Shown here piece by piece: positions 1 through 5,576 of a DNA stretch of 5,633 nt (the stretch's first letter is position 1; each line of letters opens with the position of its first letter). A program made the position numbers and the translations under genes. The notes under the pieces were generated by a model that ran no database searches, had not been told where the DNA came from, and saw only the letters and a list, made by a program, of their open reading frames with translations. Origin of the DNA: Lachnospiraceae bacterium (lineage in GTDB: Bacteria > Bacillota > Clostridia > Lachnospirales > Lachnospiraceae); NCBI GenBank assembly GCA_009774585.1, contig VSOA01000250.1, positions 1 through 5,633 of the forward strand, given 5' to 3'.

Positions 1-216
1 ACCATCTAAATTAAAACCATTCACATTATTGTAGAGCCAAAATGTTAAAGCCATAAACGGAAACATGACTAAAAGACTTAAATACTTTGCTTTTTGCGTA
101 TCAATAATCACATTCTTTATTTTGTATTCTTTTTGTTGCATTTCAGAACTTAATTTTTCAAAGTAATCCTTACGTTTCAATTCTTTTTCTGTTAATTTTC
201 TTTTATCGTTATCCAT
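1..216 (-). CDS. DUF3267 family membrane protein, N-terminal part (runs off the window)
   Basis: The first 72 codons of a gene that continues past base 1 with no stop. The start ATG at 216-214 has a good GGAGG ribosome binding site 9 bases upstream. The product begins with a Lys/Glu-rich, probably helical cytoplasmic stretch (residues 1-44), then a hydrophobic segment at about 45-62 that reads as the first membrane helix. The order of charged EKL..EM..KEYK..NV helix followed by a membrane helix fits the N-terminus of DUF3267 proteins, a family of roughly 180-200 residues predicted to be membrane zincin-like peptidases. The expected HExxH motif would lie beyond the window, so activity cannot be judged. 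It lies 93 bases behind a decayed gene whose N-terminus aligns with it (EEMKVQLREKGYQEKD against EKLSSEMQQKEYKIKN), so the two look like tandem paralogues. It is visibly more AT-rich than the genes upstream. Family assignment rests on memory of the family and on the paralogue. Confidence 0.72.
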   Translation of the reverse strand, partial: MDNDKRKLTEKELKRKDYFEKLSSEMQQKEYKIKNVIIDTQKAKYLSLLVMFPFMALTFWLYNNVNGFNLDG

Positions 217-309
217 AGATGATTCCTCCAAATTTCAGTTTATCGGTTTGTAACAGGAAAACCGTGACAAAACGCTTCAAGTCTGACCAGCCGATGAACA
301 AATGCTTCT
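217..309. other. Short intergenic region between the two DUF3267 genes
   Basis: This 93-base gap holds the GGAGG site of the downstream gene (227-231) and one weak inverted repeat, CGGTTT/AAACCG at 244-249 and 259-264 with a 9-base loop. No T-run follows the repeat on the minus strand, so it is not a good terminator, and I see no convincing promoter. Read-through from the upstream genes is the simplest reading. Confidence 0.5.
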
Positions 310-640
310 TTATTTGTAGAATGTAATGTAGCCTGCTTTCGTCGGGTGGTCTACGATCAGGCTATCCCGTTCCTTTAATACATTAGCCGCAATCATCAAA
401 TCAGCTCCCGCTGCAACAAAATTAACCAGCATAGTAAGTATAGATACGGTCCCGGGATAGATAAGGATAAACAACACGCTGCCTATCCCCAATACGATAA
501 AAGGTGTTAAAACGCCTATTAGGTATTGCTTCTTTCTTAATGCTGTTTTGCAGGCGCAACTCAGTAATATCTTTTTCTTGATAGCCCTTTTCGCGCAATT
601 GTACTTTCATCTCTTCAAATTCATCACTACAACTACTCAT
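310..640 (-). pseudogene. Broken DUF3267 gene: internal deletion plus frame change
   Basis: Two reading frames on the same strand together make the two ends of one DUF3267 protein. From ATG 640 the first roughly 27 residues (MSSCSDEFEEMKVQLREKGY...) resemble the family N-terminus; after that this frame gives nothing recognisable and stops at 422. In a second frame, from about base 565 down to the TAA at 310-312, the family C-terminus appears: CACK.ALRKKQYL, a hydrophobic stretch, then NFVAAGADLMIA and LIVDHPTKAGY, which match the known conserved blocks around NIxxxxGD and DHPT. The middle of the protein, including the first membrane helix and the HExxH-type helix, is absent from every frame. 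So this is not a simple one-base frameshift. About 70-80 residues have been lost and the frame no longer matches. The start still has a GGGAG site and overlaps the upstream stop as ATGA, so a short peptide may still be translated. It could also be an active short N-terminal peptide, but nothing supports that. Confidence 0.72.
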
Positions 641-1113
641 TCCATATTCTCCCGGCTCTGCTCGTTCCTGCCAAGTTCCTTCAACGCCTCCAACGTCCCT
701 TTCAGATTATTTGCATGCCAGTTATTAATAAACGTCCAGTCCTCCAAACTGTTTATGCCTGAACTGCGAAGCGCGCTTAATTCCGCCTGCTGCGCCATCA
801 GTGAGATTACTTCGTCTTGAAACCGGATATCAATACGATAGTTTAATCCTTCCTCTGTTACCTGCACGCCAAGAATAGAATTATAGGGCAGCTCCAGCGC
901 TACTTCTTTCTTGACATCCGCCCATATATCAGAAAACGGAAGCAATACGATAGATTCCTTGCAGAAGGAAAGCGCGAAGTAACTGTTCCTCAGAAGTTTT
1001 GCGATTCTGTCGCTCAAATTAACCGGCGCATAAGATACCACGATCGACTTCCCTTCCTCCGCTTCATAGCCCAGACCCTCTAACACCTGATTGATTCTTT
1101 TTGTGTTTGCCAT
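637..1113 (-). CDS. Hypothetical protein with a PH-like strand pattern, 158 residues
   Basis: I do not recognise a named family. The protein is soluble: no signal peptide or membrane helix is visible. A central region (about residues 45-110) alternates short hydrophobic strands (FALSFCKESIVLLPF, VALELPYNSILGVQV, YRIDIRFQDEVISL) and then becomes helical and charged to the end, which recalls small bacterial PH-like domains; this is a guess from strand pattern only. The start is placed at 1113 because AAAGGAGAG lies 8 bases upstream of that ATG. An in-frame ATG at 1155 would add 14 residues, but it has no ribosome binding site and lies inside a TATAAT box. The stop overlaps the next start as ATGA (640-637), so translation of the decayed DUF3267 gene is probably coupled to it. 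This implies that the two proteins once worked together at or near the membrane. The gene begins a unit separate from the response regulator, 152 bases upstream. Confidence 0.82.
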   Translation of the reverse strand: MANTKRINQVLEGLGYEAEEGKSIVVSYAPVNLSDRIAKLLRNSYFALSFCKESIVLLPFSDIWADVKKEVALELPYNSILGVQVTEEGLNYRIDIRFQDEVISLMAQQAELSALRSSGINSLEDWTFINNWHANNLKGTLEALKELGRNEQSRENME

Positions 1114-1153
1114 AATATCCACTCTCCTTTGTTCTTCGTTTGATGTTGGACTC

Positions 1154-1162
1154 ATTATAGCA
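1154..1162 (-). promoter_or_regulatory. Extended -10 promoter of the PH-like gene
   Basis: On the minus strand the bases read TGCTATAAT, a perfect TATAAT with the TGN extension typical of promoters that do not need a good -35 box. The -35 position (about 1177-1182) reads ATGCCG and is poor. Transcription would start near 1147, giving a leader of about 34 bases that contains the ribosome binding site of the 1113 start. The poor -35 box makes activator control possible. Confidence 0.6.
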
Positions 1163-1178
1163 ACACACTTTCATAGCG

Positions 1179-1248
1179 GCATATTTCTTTCGCAAAATGT
1201 TAATTTGGCTTCGCCAAAAGCAAATTTCTTTGAAAATGGCAACGCCAA
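1179..1248. repeat. Imperfect tandem repeat with small dyads, upstream of the extended -10 promoter
   Basis: Two copies, 1179-1217 and 1220-1248, share three blocks in the same order: GCAtATTTCTTT or GCAaATTTCTTT (11 of 12 identical), then AAAATG, then GGCnnCGCCAA. The first copy carries about 10 extra bases between blocks. Each copy ends in a dyad, TGGCttCGCCA (1206-1216) and TGGCaaCGCCA (1237-1247), spaced exactly 31 bases, about three helical turns. On the minus strand the first dyad is TTTGGC-GAA-GCCAAA, whose core GCGAAGC is known as an extraordinarily stable DNA mini-hairpin. The block sits between the response-regulator stop and the next promoter, so it may be a binding-site pair, the 3' end of the upstream transcript, or both. 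No long T-run follows, so it is not a clear intrinsic terminator. Confidence 0.6.
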
Positions 1249-1265
1249 TCACATGATTGATATTG

Positions 1266-2000
1266 TCATGACAGACCCGCTCTGTATTCCGTCTTCGCCT
1301 TGCGGGACAGCGGGCATTCCTCTCCCGTGTCAAGTTCCACAATCTGTTCCTTCAGATGCACCGTCCGGACATGCGCACGGTTCACGAGAAACCCCCGGTG
1401 ACACCGCCAGAAATTTTCTCCAAGCTGTTTCTCAAAATGATCAAGACTGTTGTTAAACTCCAGAAGTTCATTGACAAGATGAAGTCTCAGCGTATGCTTA
1501 TACCCCAACGCTTCAAAGTATAAAATATCCTGCACCGGGATATGCCGCACCGTATCAAACAATTTCAGCGTACAATAATTACCTTGTCCCGAAGGTTCAT
1601 CGTGCAGTCTTTCCTGAATGCTCTCGAAGCATTCCCGTACCCTCACAGACATTGCGTTATAGTCACCTTTTACAATATAATCCAAGGCCTCCAAGCGAAG
1701 GCGGAATGTCTCAAACGCCAAATCGCCATGCGCCGTGATGAACACGATAAAGCCTCTGGGGTCGTACCGCCGCAATTCCTGCGCAAGCGCCAGACCACTC
1801 ATCTGCCCCGGAAAATCTATGTCTAGGAAATAAACTGCCGGAACTGTGTCCTGCCGCTGCATATCCAGCAATCCTGCCGGGTTATCCGCCACCCGCACCG
1901 GTCCCATATCCGCGCCCAGAATCATGATCTGATCCGATATGATCTTCTTTAGATGTGTACTGATGACTTGTTCGTCATCGCAAATATATACGGGAATCAT
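1266..2000 (-). CDS. LytTR-family response regulator (AgrA-like)
   Basis: A 244-residue cytoplasmic transcription factor, the usual length for AgrA/ComE-type regulators. The receiver domain spans about 1-130: acidic pair D8-D9, phospho-acceptor D60 in VYFLDID, T89 in FITAH, and K111 in DYIVKGD. All switch residues are present, so it should be phosphorylated normally. A LytTR DNA-binding domain fills about 140-244, with the family signature around EALGYKH (163-169) and RCHRGFLVNR (199-208). Such domains bind pairs of short direct repeats about two helical turns apart. The start at 2000 has an AGAGGA site 6 bases upstream. It follows the histidine kinase by 93 bases and is almost certainly its partner. 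Genes of this class normally control peptide signalling, bacteriocins, competence or surface proteins, but no such target is in the window; the closest candidate is the PH-like/DUF3267 unit directly downstream. The family call is secure; the target is unknown. Confidence 0.95.
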   Translation of the reverse strand: MIPVYICDDEQVISTHLKKIISDQIMILGADMGPVRVADNPAGLLDMQRQDTVPAVYFLDIDFPGQMSGLALAQELRRYDPRGFIVFITAHGDLAFETFRLRLEALDYIVKGDYNAMSVRVRECFESIQERLHDEPSGQGNYCTLKLFDTVRHIPVQDILYFEALGYKHTLRLHLVNELLEFNNSLDHFEKQLGENFWRCHRGFLVNRAHVRTVHLKEQIVELDTGEECPLSRKAKTEYRAGLS

Positions 2001-2093
2001 GCTTTCCTCTCTCTATCCGTTATCATTTTCTGATATGAATCCTAAACTAGTCTTACACTGTCTATCTGTTCTCTTTGCAGACTGCACATACCG
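2001..2093. other. Kinase/regulator intergenic gap with short repeats
   Basis: No promoter, terminator or plausible peptide gene is seen here; the only minus-strand ATG with room encodes 15 residues without a ribosome binding site. It contains a small inverted repeat, TATCA/TGATA (2021-2025 and 2031-2035), just upstream of the response-regulator ribosome binding site, and one copy of a CAGACTGC repeat whose partner lies in the 3' end of the kinase gene. Confidence 0.45.
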
Positions 2094-3467
2094 CTACACA
2101 GACTGCATAGGCATACGCAGTTCCTGTACAAAAAATCCGTCGCGCAAGTAAGTCCTCGTAACACAGCCGGGATAACGGGATATAATCTTACGGTAACTGC
2201 TAAGTCCGGTTCCGCGGCCGCTTCCTTTGGTAGTATAACCTCTTTCCGCAATTGCATTTAAATCCGGCTCCGTCTCATAATTGTTGACTACCGCCACATA
2301 AAGTTCCCTTTCTTCTTGCAGCAATACAAGTCGTATCTGCCCGTCTTTAAACGGAACTGCCTCTATTGCGTTGTCGATCAGAATCCCCAGCCCACGCAGG
2401 AAATCCGCCGTCTCCATCACCTGCTTTTCCTGCACCGGGTTCAGTACTTCCAGCGCGCTTTGAATATGCTTCTGACGCATTGCCGCCAATTTCGTAGTCA
2501 AAAGACTGCGAATGGGGTACGGCTTGATATTATTCAGACAGTCCATCTGTTTAATTTCATTTCCAAGCTTTTCATCGAAATAGCTGCTCGTTTTCTTCAT
2601 AAATTCCTGTATTCCGTCAAGGTCGCCTTCCTGCGCCTGCAAAGTCAGTCCCGAGAAAAGGTTGGTCACATCATGCCGGAACGCCCGAATTTCCTGCTGC
2701 AATTCTTCCAGCAATTCCATATGCGACTGCTGCTGTGCGATCGTTTCCTCCTGCACATGGATTTTCTCCTGCCCTGCAGTATACATCGCCATAAACTGAA
2801 TCCATAACAAAACCACCGTAATCAGGGAAAAGAAAAAGAGAGCGTACAACATGTTCGGCTCAGCACCGGGATAGAAGAAATCAATAAATGACCAGAAAAG
2901 CATAAAGATCCAGCCGACTGCCACCATCACCACCGTTTTGAATCTGCTGGAAAACAGCGCCGCAAAATAACGGTAAAATCCACTTTTACGAAGTATGTAC
3001 GCCGCCAGAAAAGCAATAAAAAATCCCCACAGTTTAGGAAGGATAATCGTTATAAAAGTATAGAGATACATTCCGCCAAACAGGGGACTGTAAGTTGCTG
3101 CCGCCGTAGCGACTACGTCATCTGCCGTATTGATAACGAAATGACTGAGCATAGCTGCCGTCAATCCCTGTAGAAAGGGAACGCCATAACATTTCCGGAT
3201 CACGATTCCCAGTGCCGCCGCCCCCACCGTATATCCTGCGACTGCAAATAGCAAAGAGAAATATGGTCCGAACAGAACATCCTCGTCAATCAGCCATGTT
3301 GACAAAAGCACCACCATTACATTAACCAAAGAGGAGCACACCGCATAGATGAGGAACGGACGAATCCTTACTTTCTTACCGACGATACCGACGCACAGCC
3401 AGAACAAACCGAGTCCTGATAGGATAAACACAAAAATAACGACCGAAATGCGAAATGAAAAAGGCAT
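2094..3467 (-). CDS. AgrC-like sensor histidine kinase (GHKL ATPase)
   Basis: A 457-residue integral membrane kinase. The N-terminal half has six strong hydrophobic segments, at about 7-30, 37-60, 69-91, 135-159, 178-198 and 207-229, and a weaker one at 101-125, with no large extracellular domain. It therefore probably senses a signal at or within the membrane, as AgrC-type kinases do. A Gln/Glu-rich coiled stretch (232-262) leads to the phospho-acceptor H265 in FRHDVTNL. The ATP-binding domain has the N box with N366 (LIDNAIEA) and the G box KGSGRGTGL at 414-422; the protein ends soon after, as usual for the GHKL/HATPase_c_5 group. It should autophosphorylate and pass phosphate to D60 of the LytTR regulator encoded next. 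The start has an AAGGAGC site 9 bases upstream. The XRE gene ends 65 bases upstream with no terminator between, so all three genes are probably one transcript. The N-terminal sensor does not match any named sensor I recognise. Confidence 0.93.
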   Translation of the reverse strand: MPFSFRISVVIFVFILSGLGLFWLCVGIVGKKVRIRPFLIYAVCSSLVNVMVVLLSTWLIDEDVLFGPYFSLLFAVAGYTVGAAALGIVIRKCYGVPFLQGLTAAMLSHFVINTADDVVATAAATYSPLFGGMYLYTFITIILPKLWGFFIAFLAAYILRKSGFYRYFAALFSSRFKTVVMVAVGWIFMLFWSFIDFFYPGAEPNMLYALFFFSLITVVLLWIQFMAMYTAGQEKIHVQEETIAQQQSHMELLEELQQEIRAFRHDVTNLFSGLTLQAQEGDLDGIQEFMKKTSSYFDEKLGNEIKQMDCLNNIKPYPIRSLLTTKLAAMRQKHIQSALEVLNPVQEKQVMETADFLRGLGILIDNAIEAVPFKDGQIRLVLLQEERELYVAVVNNYETEPDLNAIAERGYTTKGSGRGTGLSSYRKIISRYPGCVTRTYLRDGFFVQELRMPMQSV

Positions 3468-3532
3468 AGTTTACAGCTCCTTGATATCTGTTTTGCTTTT
3501 TTCATTTTACTATTCCGGTCATCATTTTTCAA

Positions 3533-4315
3533 CTATGCCATAGCCCTGATAATTGCTTTCATCCAGTTTGCAAAGATATGGAAACAATCCGGCACGTTGG
3601 CGTCAATTGCCGCAATCATTGCCTGATGGTCAAAGCTGCCGTCTGCCGCCTGTACTTCTTCATAAATACTGCCTACCGCTTCACTAAATCCCAGCGCAAT
3701 ATTTCCATGCGCCGAGTCGCCGATGGCAACCTGCTGCCCGACGGCAAGCGCACCAAAGCTAAACTGTCCGACCGCCAGCGCGCCCATAGTGAAAATGCCC
3801 ACGCTGATTGCTCCGCCGGCAATCACACCGACTGCGAGAGAGCCAAATGCAATGCCTCCCACAACACATGCCCCAAGCGCAAACAGAAGTCCGACACCCA
3901 CCGGTGCCAAGGTAATGATTCCTAATCCAACAATCCCAATGGCAATCATGCCTTGTGCGGCATTGCCGATAGCGATCACACCTTTTGCCCGCACAGGCCG
4001 CAGCCCGATATTGACATGTACAAGCGGCATTCCCATGAAAGTTTTCTTACTCTTATATTCATAATGAAAAGAACCTTGCTGCCTTCCTTGTGCCATCCGC
4101 TGTTCCTGATATCCCTCAACCGATTCTTTGAGCAGATAGTCAGTGCTGACGCCAAGCATCTCGCTGATTGCCACAACCTTATCCAGTTCCGGAACGGACT
4201 GATCCGTCTCCCATTTCGATACGGACTGCCTCGATACACCTAACATATCTCCGAAGTTTTCCTGCGACATTCCTTGTTCCGTTCTGAGCCTATATATTTT
4301 TTCTCCAAGTGTCAT
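3533..4315 (-). CDS. XRE-family regulator with a Gly-led pentad-repeat tail
   Basis: A 260-residue protein. Residues 5-62 are a standard Cro/C1-type helix-turn-helix (MSQENFGDMLGVSRQSVSKWE, recognition helix about 28-37; LGVSTDYLL closes the domain), so it should bind DNA as a dimer. A polar linker (65-110) follows. Residues 112-215 are about 20 near-perfect pentads of the form G-x-[ILFVA]-[AST]-x, for example GVIAI, GSLAV, GALAV, GQFSF; only three have an extra residue. The register (small residue, then branched or aromatic residue two later, then A/S/T) resembles pentapeptide-repeat beta-helices with Gly in place of Ala; a Gly-zipper membrane structure is the alternative. A 45-residue end with acidic and aromatic residues caps it. 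Start 4315 has AAGGAG 8 bases upstream. It is first in the operon with the kinase and response regulator and, by family habit, may repress its own promoter, which carries a palindrome. Its role in sensing is unknown. Confidence 0.9.
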   Translation of the reverse strand: MTLGEKIYRLRTEQGMSQENFGDMLGVSRQSVSKWETDQSVPELDKVVAISEMLGVSTDYLLKESVEGYQEQRMAQGRQQGSFHYEYKSKKTFMGMPLVHVNIGLRPVRAKGVIAIGNAAQGMIAIGIVGLGIITLAPVGVGLLFALGACVVGGIAFGSLAVGVIAGGAISVGIFTMGALAVGQFSFGALAVGQQVAIGDSAHGNIALGFSEAVGSIYEEVQAADGSFDHQAMIAAIDANVPDCFHIFANWMKAIIRAMA

Positions 4316-4452
4316 ATGATCGTCTCCTTATGTTTTATTCCTTTTTACATGTATCAATGTCTCAAGAAGAATATATCGACATTGCGGGTAGCTATCCTGA
4401 TTGAATAACTGTCTTCAATCTGCCTAAATCATAAAATAAAACTTTCTAAATG
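4316..4452 (-). promoter_or_regulatory. Long 5' leader of the XRE gene with two inverted repeats
   Basis: With transcription starting near 4446, the leader is about 130 bases. It holds two perfect 7-bp inverted repeats: GATTGAA/TTCAATC at 4399-4405 and 4414-4420 with an 8-base loop, and CAATGTC/GACATTG at 4355-4361 and 4378-4384 with a 16-base loop. The ribosome binding site AAGGAG (4325-4330) lies outside both. They may be RNA hairpins or protein-binding sites. No riboswitch class I know fits. A six-codon reading frame inside the second repeat has no ribosome binding site. Confidence 0.45.
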
Positions 4453-4481
4453 ACTATATAGAGCGCTTGGAAATTTGTCAA
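4453..4481 (-). promoter_or_regulatory. Near-consensus sigma-A promoter of the XRE-kinase-regulator operon
   Basis: On the minus strand there is a perfect -35 box TTGACA (4481-4476), a 17-base spacer, and a -10 box TATAGT (4458-4453), matching the TATAAT consensus at five of six bases. It points at the XRE gene and starts within the 200-base gap behind the ATPase gene. A promoter this strong normally needs a repressor, and the palindrome on its -35 box is the obvious place for one. Confidence 0.82.
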
Positions 4482-4491
4482 CTGACAGTTG
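4479..4491. promoter_or_regulatory. Perfect 13-base palindrome over the -35 box: candidate operator
   Basis: The bases read CAACTG-A-CAGTTG, a perfect dyad with a single central base. It overlaps the upstream half of TTGACA (4476-4481), so a bound dimer would block RNA polymerase. Overlapping it is a second dyad, TGTCA-AC-TGACA (4478 is inside it). The nearest encoded candidate binder is the XRE protein itself, which would make this an autoregulatory operator; the LytTR regulator is less likely because it prefers direct repeats. Confidence 0.5.
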
Positions 4492-4515
4492 CAGGCGGCA
4501 TGTAATCAGGCTTTG

Positions 4516-5556
4516 CTATAGGATCCTCGTCTGTACAAACTCTGCAAACCTCGGTAAGATAAATGAGACTTCTCCATACTTACTTGTATCTATAACCCCT
4601 TTGCGCTTCAGCCGGTCCCTGTATACCGAAAATAATTCTGATTTCATTTCTATCTTATCTCTGATATTTTTTACTTTTGTTTCTCCGCTCACAGACATTT
4701 CAATGACTATCTTTCTGTCAAGTTCAGAAAACTCCGACCATATTTTGCTGTACACATACTCTTCAAGATACTGGTCGTACTCCGGAAGTATCTCGTCAAT
4801 TGTTTCTATTTCCTTATGATCCCAACGAAGATAACCTAACACTTGAAAGGCAAACGGATATCCCTTGGTCAAACCTGCCATTTCACCCGCCTCCTCAACA
4901 TCCAGATGAAAGATATCCATATACTGCCTTCTGACCGCAGTATAATTCAACGGTTCCAGTATCATTTTAGGCGCTCTATATAAAAAAGTAAGTGATTCTT
5001 CATTTTGAAGATTATAAATATTGTCATATAATCCGGTCATTAATAGAAAAATAGGATGCTCCTGCCTTAAAAATATCTGAAAAGAACTAGAAAACACTCT
5101 GACAAATTCGCAATTAGTAATTTCATCTATCGTAACCAATAATCTCTTTTTTCTTTTTTGTAGTTCTGACAGCATGATTTCAATTGCGTTCTCAATATCG
5201 GTTATGGGAGTTGCATTTTCTAATGATACGCCAATCCCCAATGCGGAAAAGTCAATCCTTGCCTTAACACAATGAGCATGCATATCCGGAAGACTGTATA
5301 ATTTAGCTGTGAGGCTCTGCAAGAGATCTCTGGTCGGATTTAGTTCGATTACCACCCAATTTTCATCTCTTTTCAATTCATTTGCAATCGTTGCCATCAT
5401 AACCGTTTTTCCGGACCCCCGCACTCCCGTAATCAAATATATCTGATTTGATGGCTCTGACTCATTAAAATTTTCAATAATTTTATTGGTCTGTGAAATT
5501 CGTGAAATATATTGTATCGGTTTTTTTCCAAAAGATAACGTAAACGGATTATTCAT
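4516..5556 (-). CDS. AAA-type P-loop ATPase with winged-helix-like C-terminus
   Basis: A 346-residue cytoplasmic protein of the archaeal-ATPase/AAA_16-like group. Numbered from the start chosen here, the Walker A motif is GVRGSGKT (44-51), Walker B is LLVTIDEI (139-146) with the D-E pair intact, and a sensor-1-like LLMTGL follows at about 171-176. Residues 225-270 form a helical lid (AGLTKGYPFAFQVLGYL), and from about 275 to the end a basic helical region (ELDRKIVIEMS, VYRDRLKRKGVI) ending in a strand looks like a winged helix that could bind DNA. Both nucleotide motifs are complete, so it should bind and hydrolyse ATP; the partner is unknown. Start 5556 is preferred because AAAGGGGA lies 7 bases upstream; an in-frame ATG at 5592 would add 12 residues but lacks a ribosome binding site and falls in an AT-rich repeated leader. 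Relatives are often single genes in gut Clostridia. No partner gene is next to it here. STAND-type or ORC-like function cannot be separated from sequence alone. Confidence 0.88.
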   Translation of the reverse strand: MNNPFTLSFGKKPIQYISRISQTNKIIENFNESEPSNQIYLITGVRGSGKTVMMATIANELKRDENWVVIELNPTRDLLQSLTAKLYSLPDMHAHCVKARIDFSALGIGVSLENATPITDIENAIEIMLSELQKRKKRLLVTIDEITNCEFVRVFSSSFQIFLRQEHPIFLLMTGLYDNIYNLQNEESLTFLYRAPKMILEPLNYTAVRRQYMDIFHLDVEEAGEMAGLTKGYPFAFQVLGYLRWDHKEIETIDEILPEYDQYLEEYVYSKIWSEFSELDRKIVIEMSVSGETKVKNIRDKIEMKSELFSVYRDRLKRKGVIDTSKYGEVSFILPRFAEFVQTRIL

Positions 5557-5574
5557 AGCAGTCCCCTTTCTGCT
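5557..5574 (-). promoter_or_regulatory. Ribosome binding site held in a hairpin loop before the ATPase start
   Basis: On the minus strand AGCAG and CTGCT (5574-5570 and 5561-5557) can pair, placing the Shine-Dalgarno sequence AAAGGGGA in the 8-base loop, directly before ATG 5556. The site decides the start choice. The stem is only five base pairs, so it may be marginal. Confidence 0.5.
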
Positions 5575-5576
5575 GT

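Noticed and set aside
244..264. Intrinsic terminator between the DUF3267 genes
   Set aside because: The stem is only six base pairs with a 9-base loop and is followed by ATAAAC rather than a T-run.
422..640. Programmed ribosomal frameshift joining the two DUF3267 frames
   Set aside because: The frames could only be joined by a +1 (or -2) shift; the A-run at about 571-576 would favour -1, and even a joined product would lack the conserved middle of the family.
1091..1456. Plus-strand reading frame of 121 codons
   Set aside because: It runs antisense to the start of the PH-like gene and the end of the response regulator, has no ribosome binding site, and looks like the shadow of real minus-strand codons.
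2042..2257. Minus-strand Cys-rich peptide of 71 residues, considered as a signal peptide
   Set aside because: It lies mostly in another frame of the kinase gene, has no ribosome binding site and no precursor-peptide layout; its Cys residues come from the reading frame of the repeat at the junction.
3468..3532. Separate promoter or terminator between the XRE and kinase genes
   Set aside because: Only the kinase ribosome binding site is recognisable; no spaced -35/-10 pair and no hairpin with a T-run were found.
3723..4064. Plus-strand Pro/Ala/Thr-rich frame
   Set aside because: It is the mirror of the Gly-pentad repeats in the XRE gene (Gly and Ala codons read in reverse), with no ribosome binding site or promoter.
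4362..4382. Six-codon leader peptide in the XRE leader
   Set aside because: It has no ribosome binding site and no run of regulatory codons; it falls by chance within the inverted repeat.
4404..4493. Canonical LytTR/AgrA direct-repeat site
   Set aside because: ACAGTT-like elements are present at 4412-4404 (minus) and 4485-4493 (plus), but they are about 73 bases apart and in opposite orientation, not a pair two helical turns apart.
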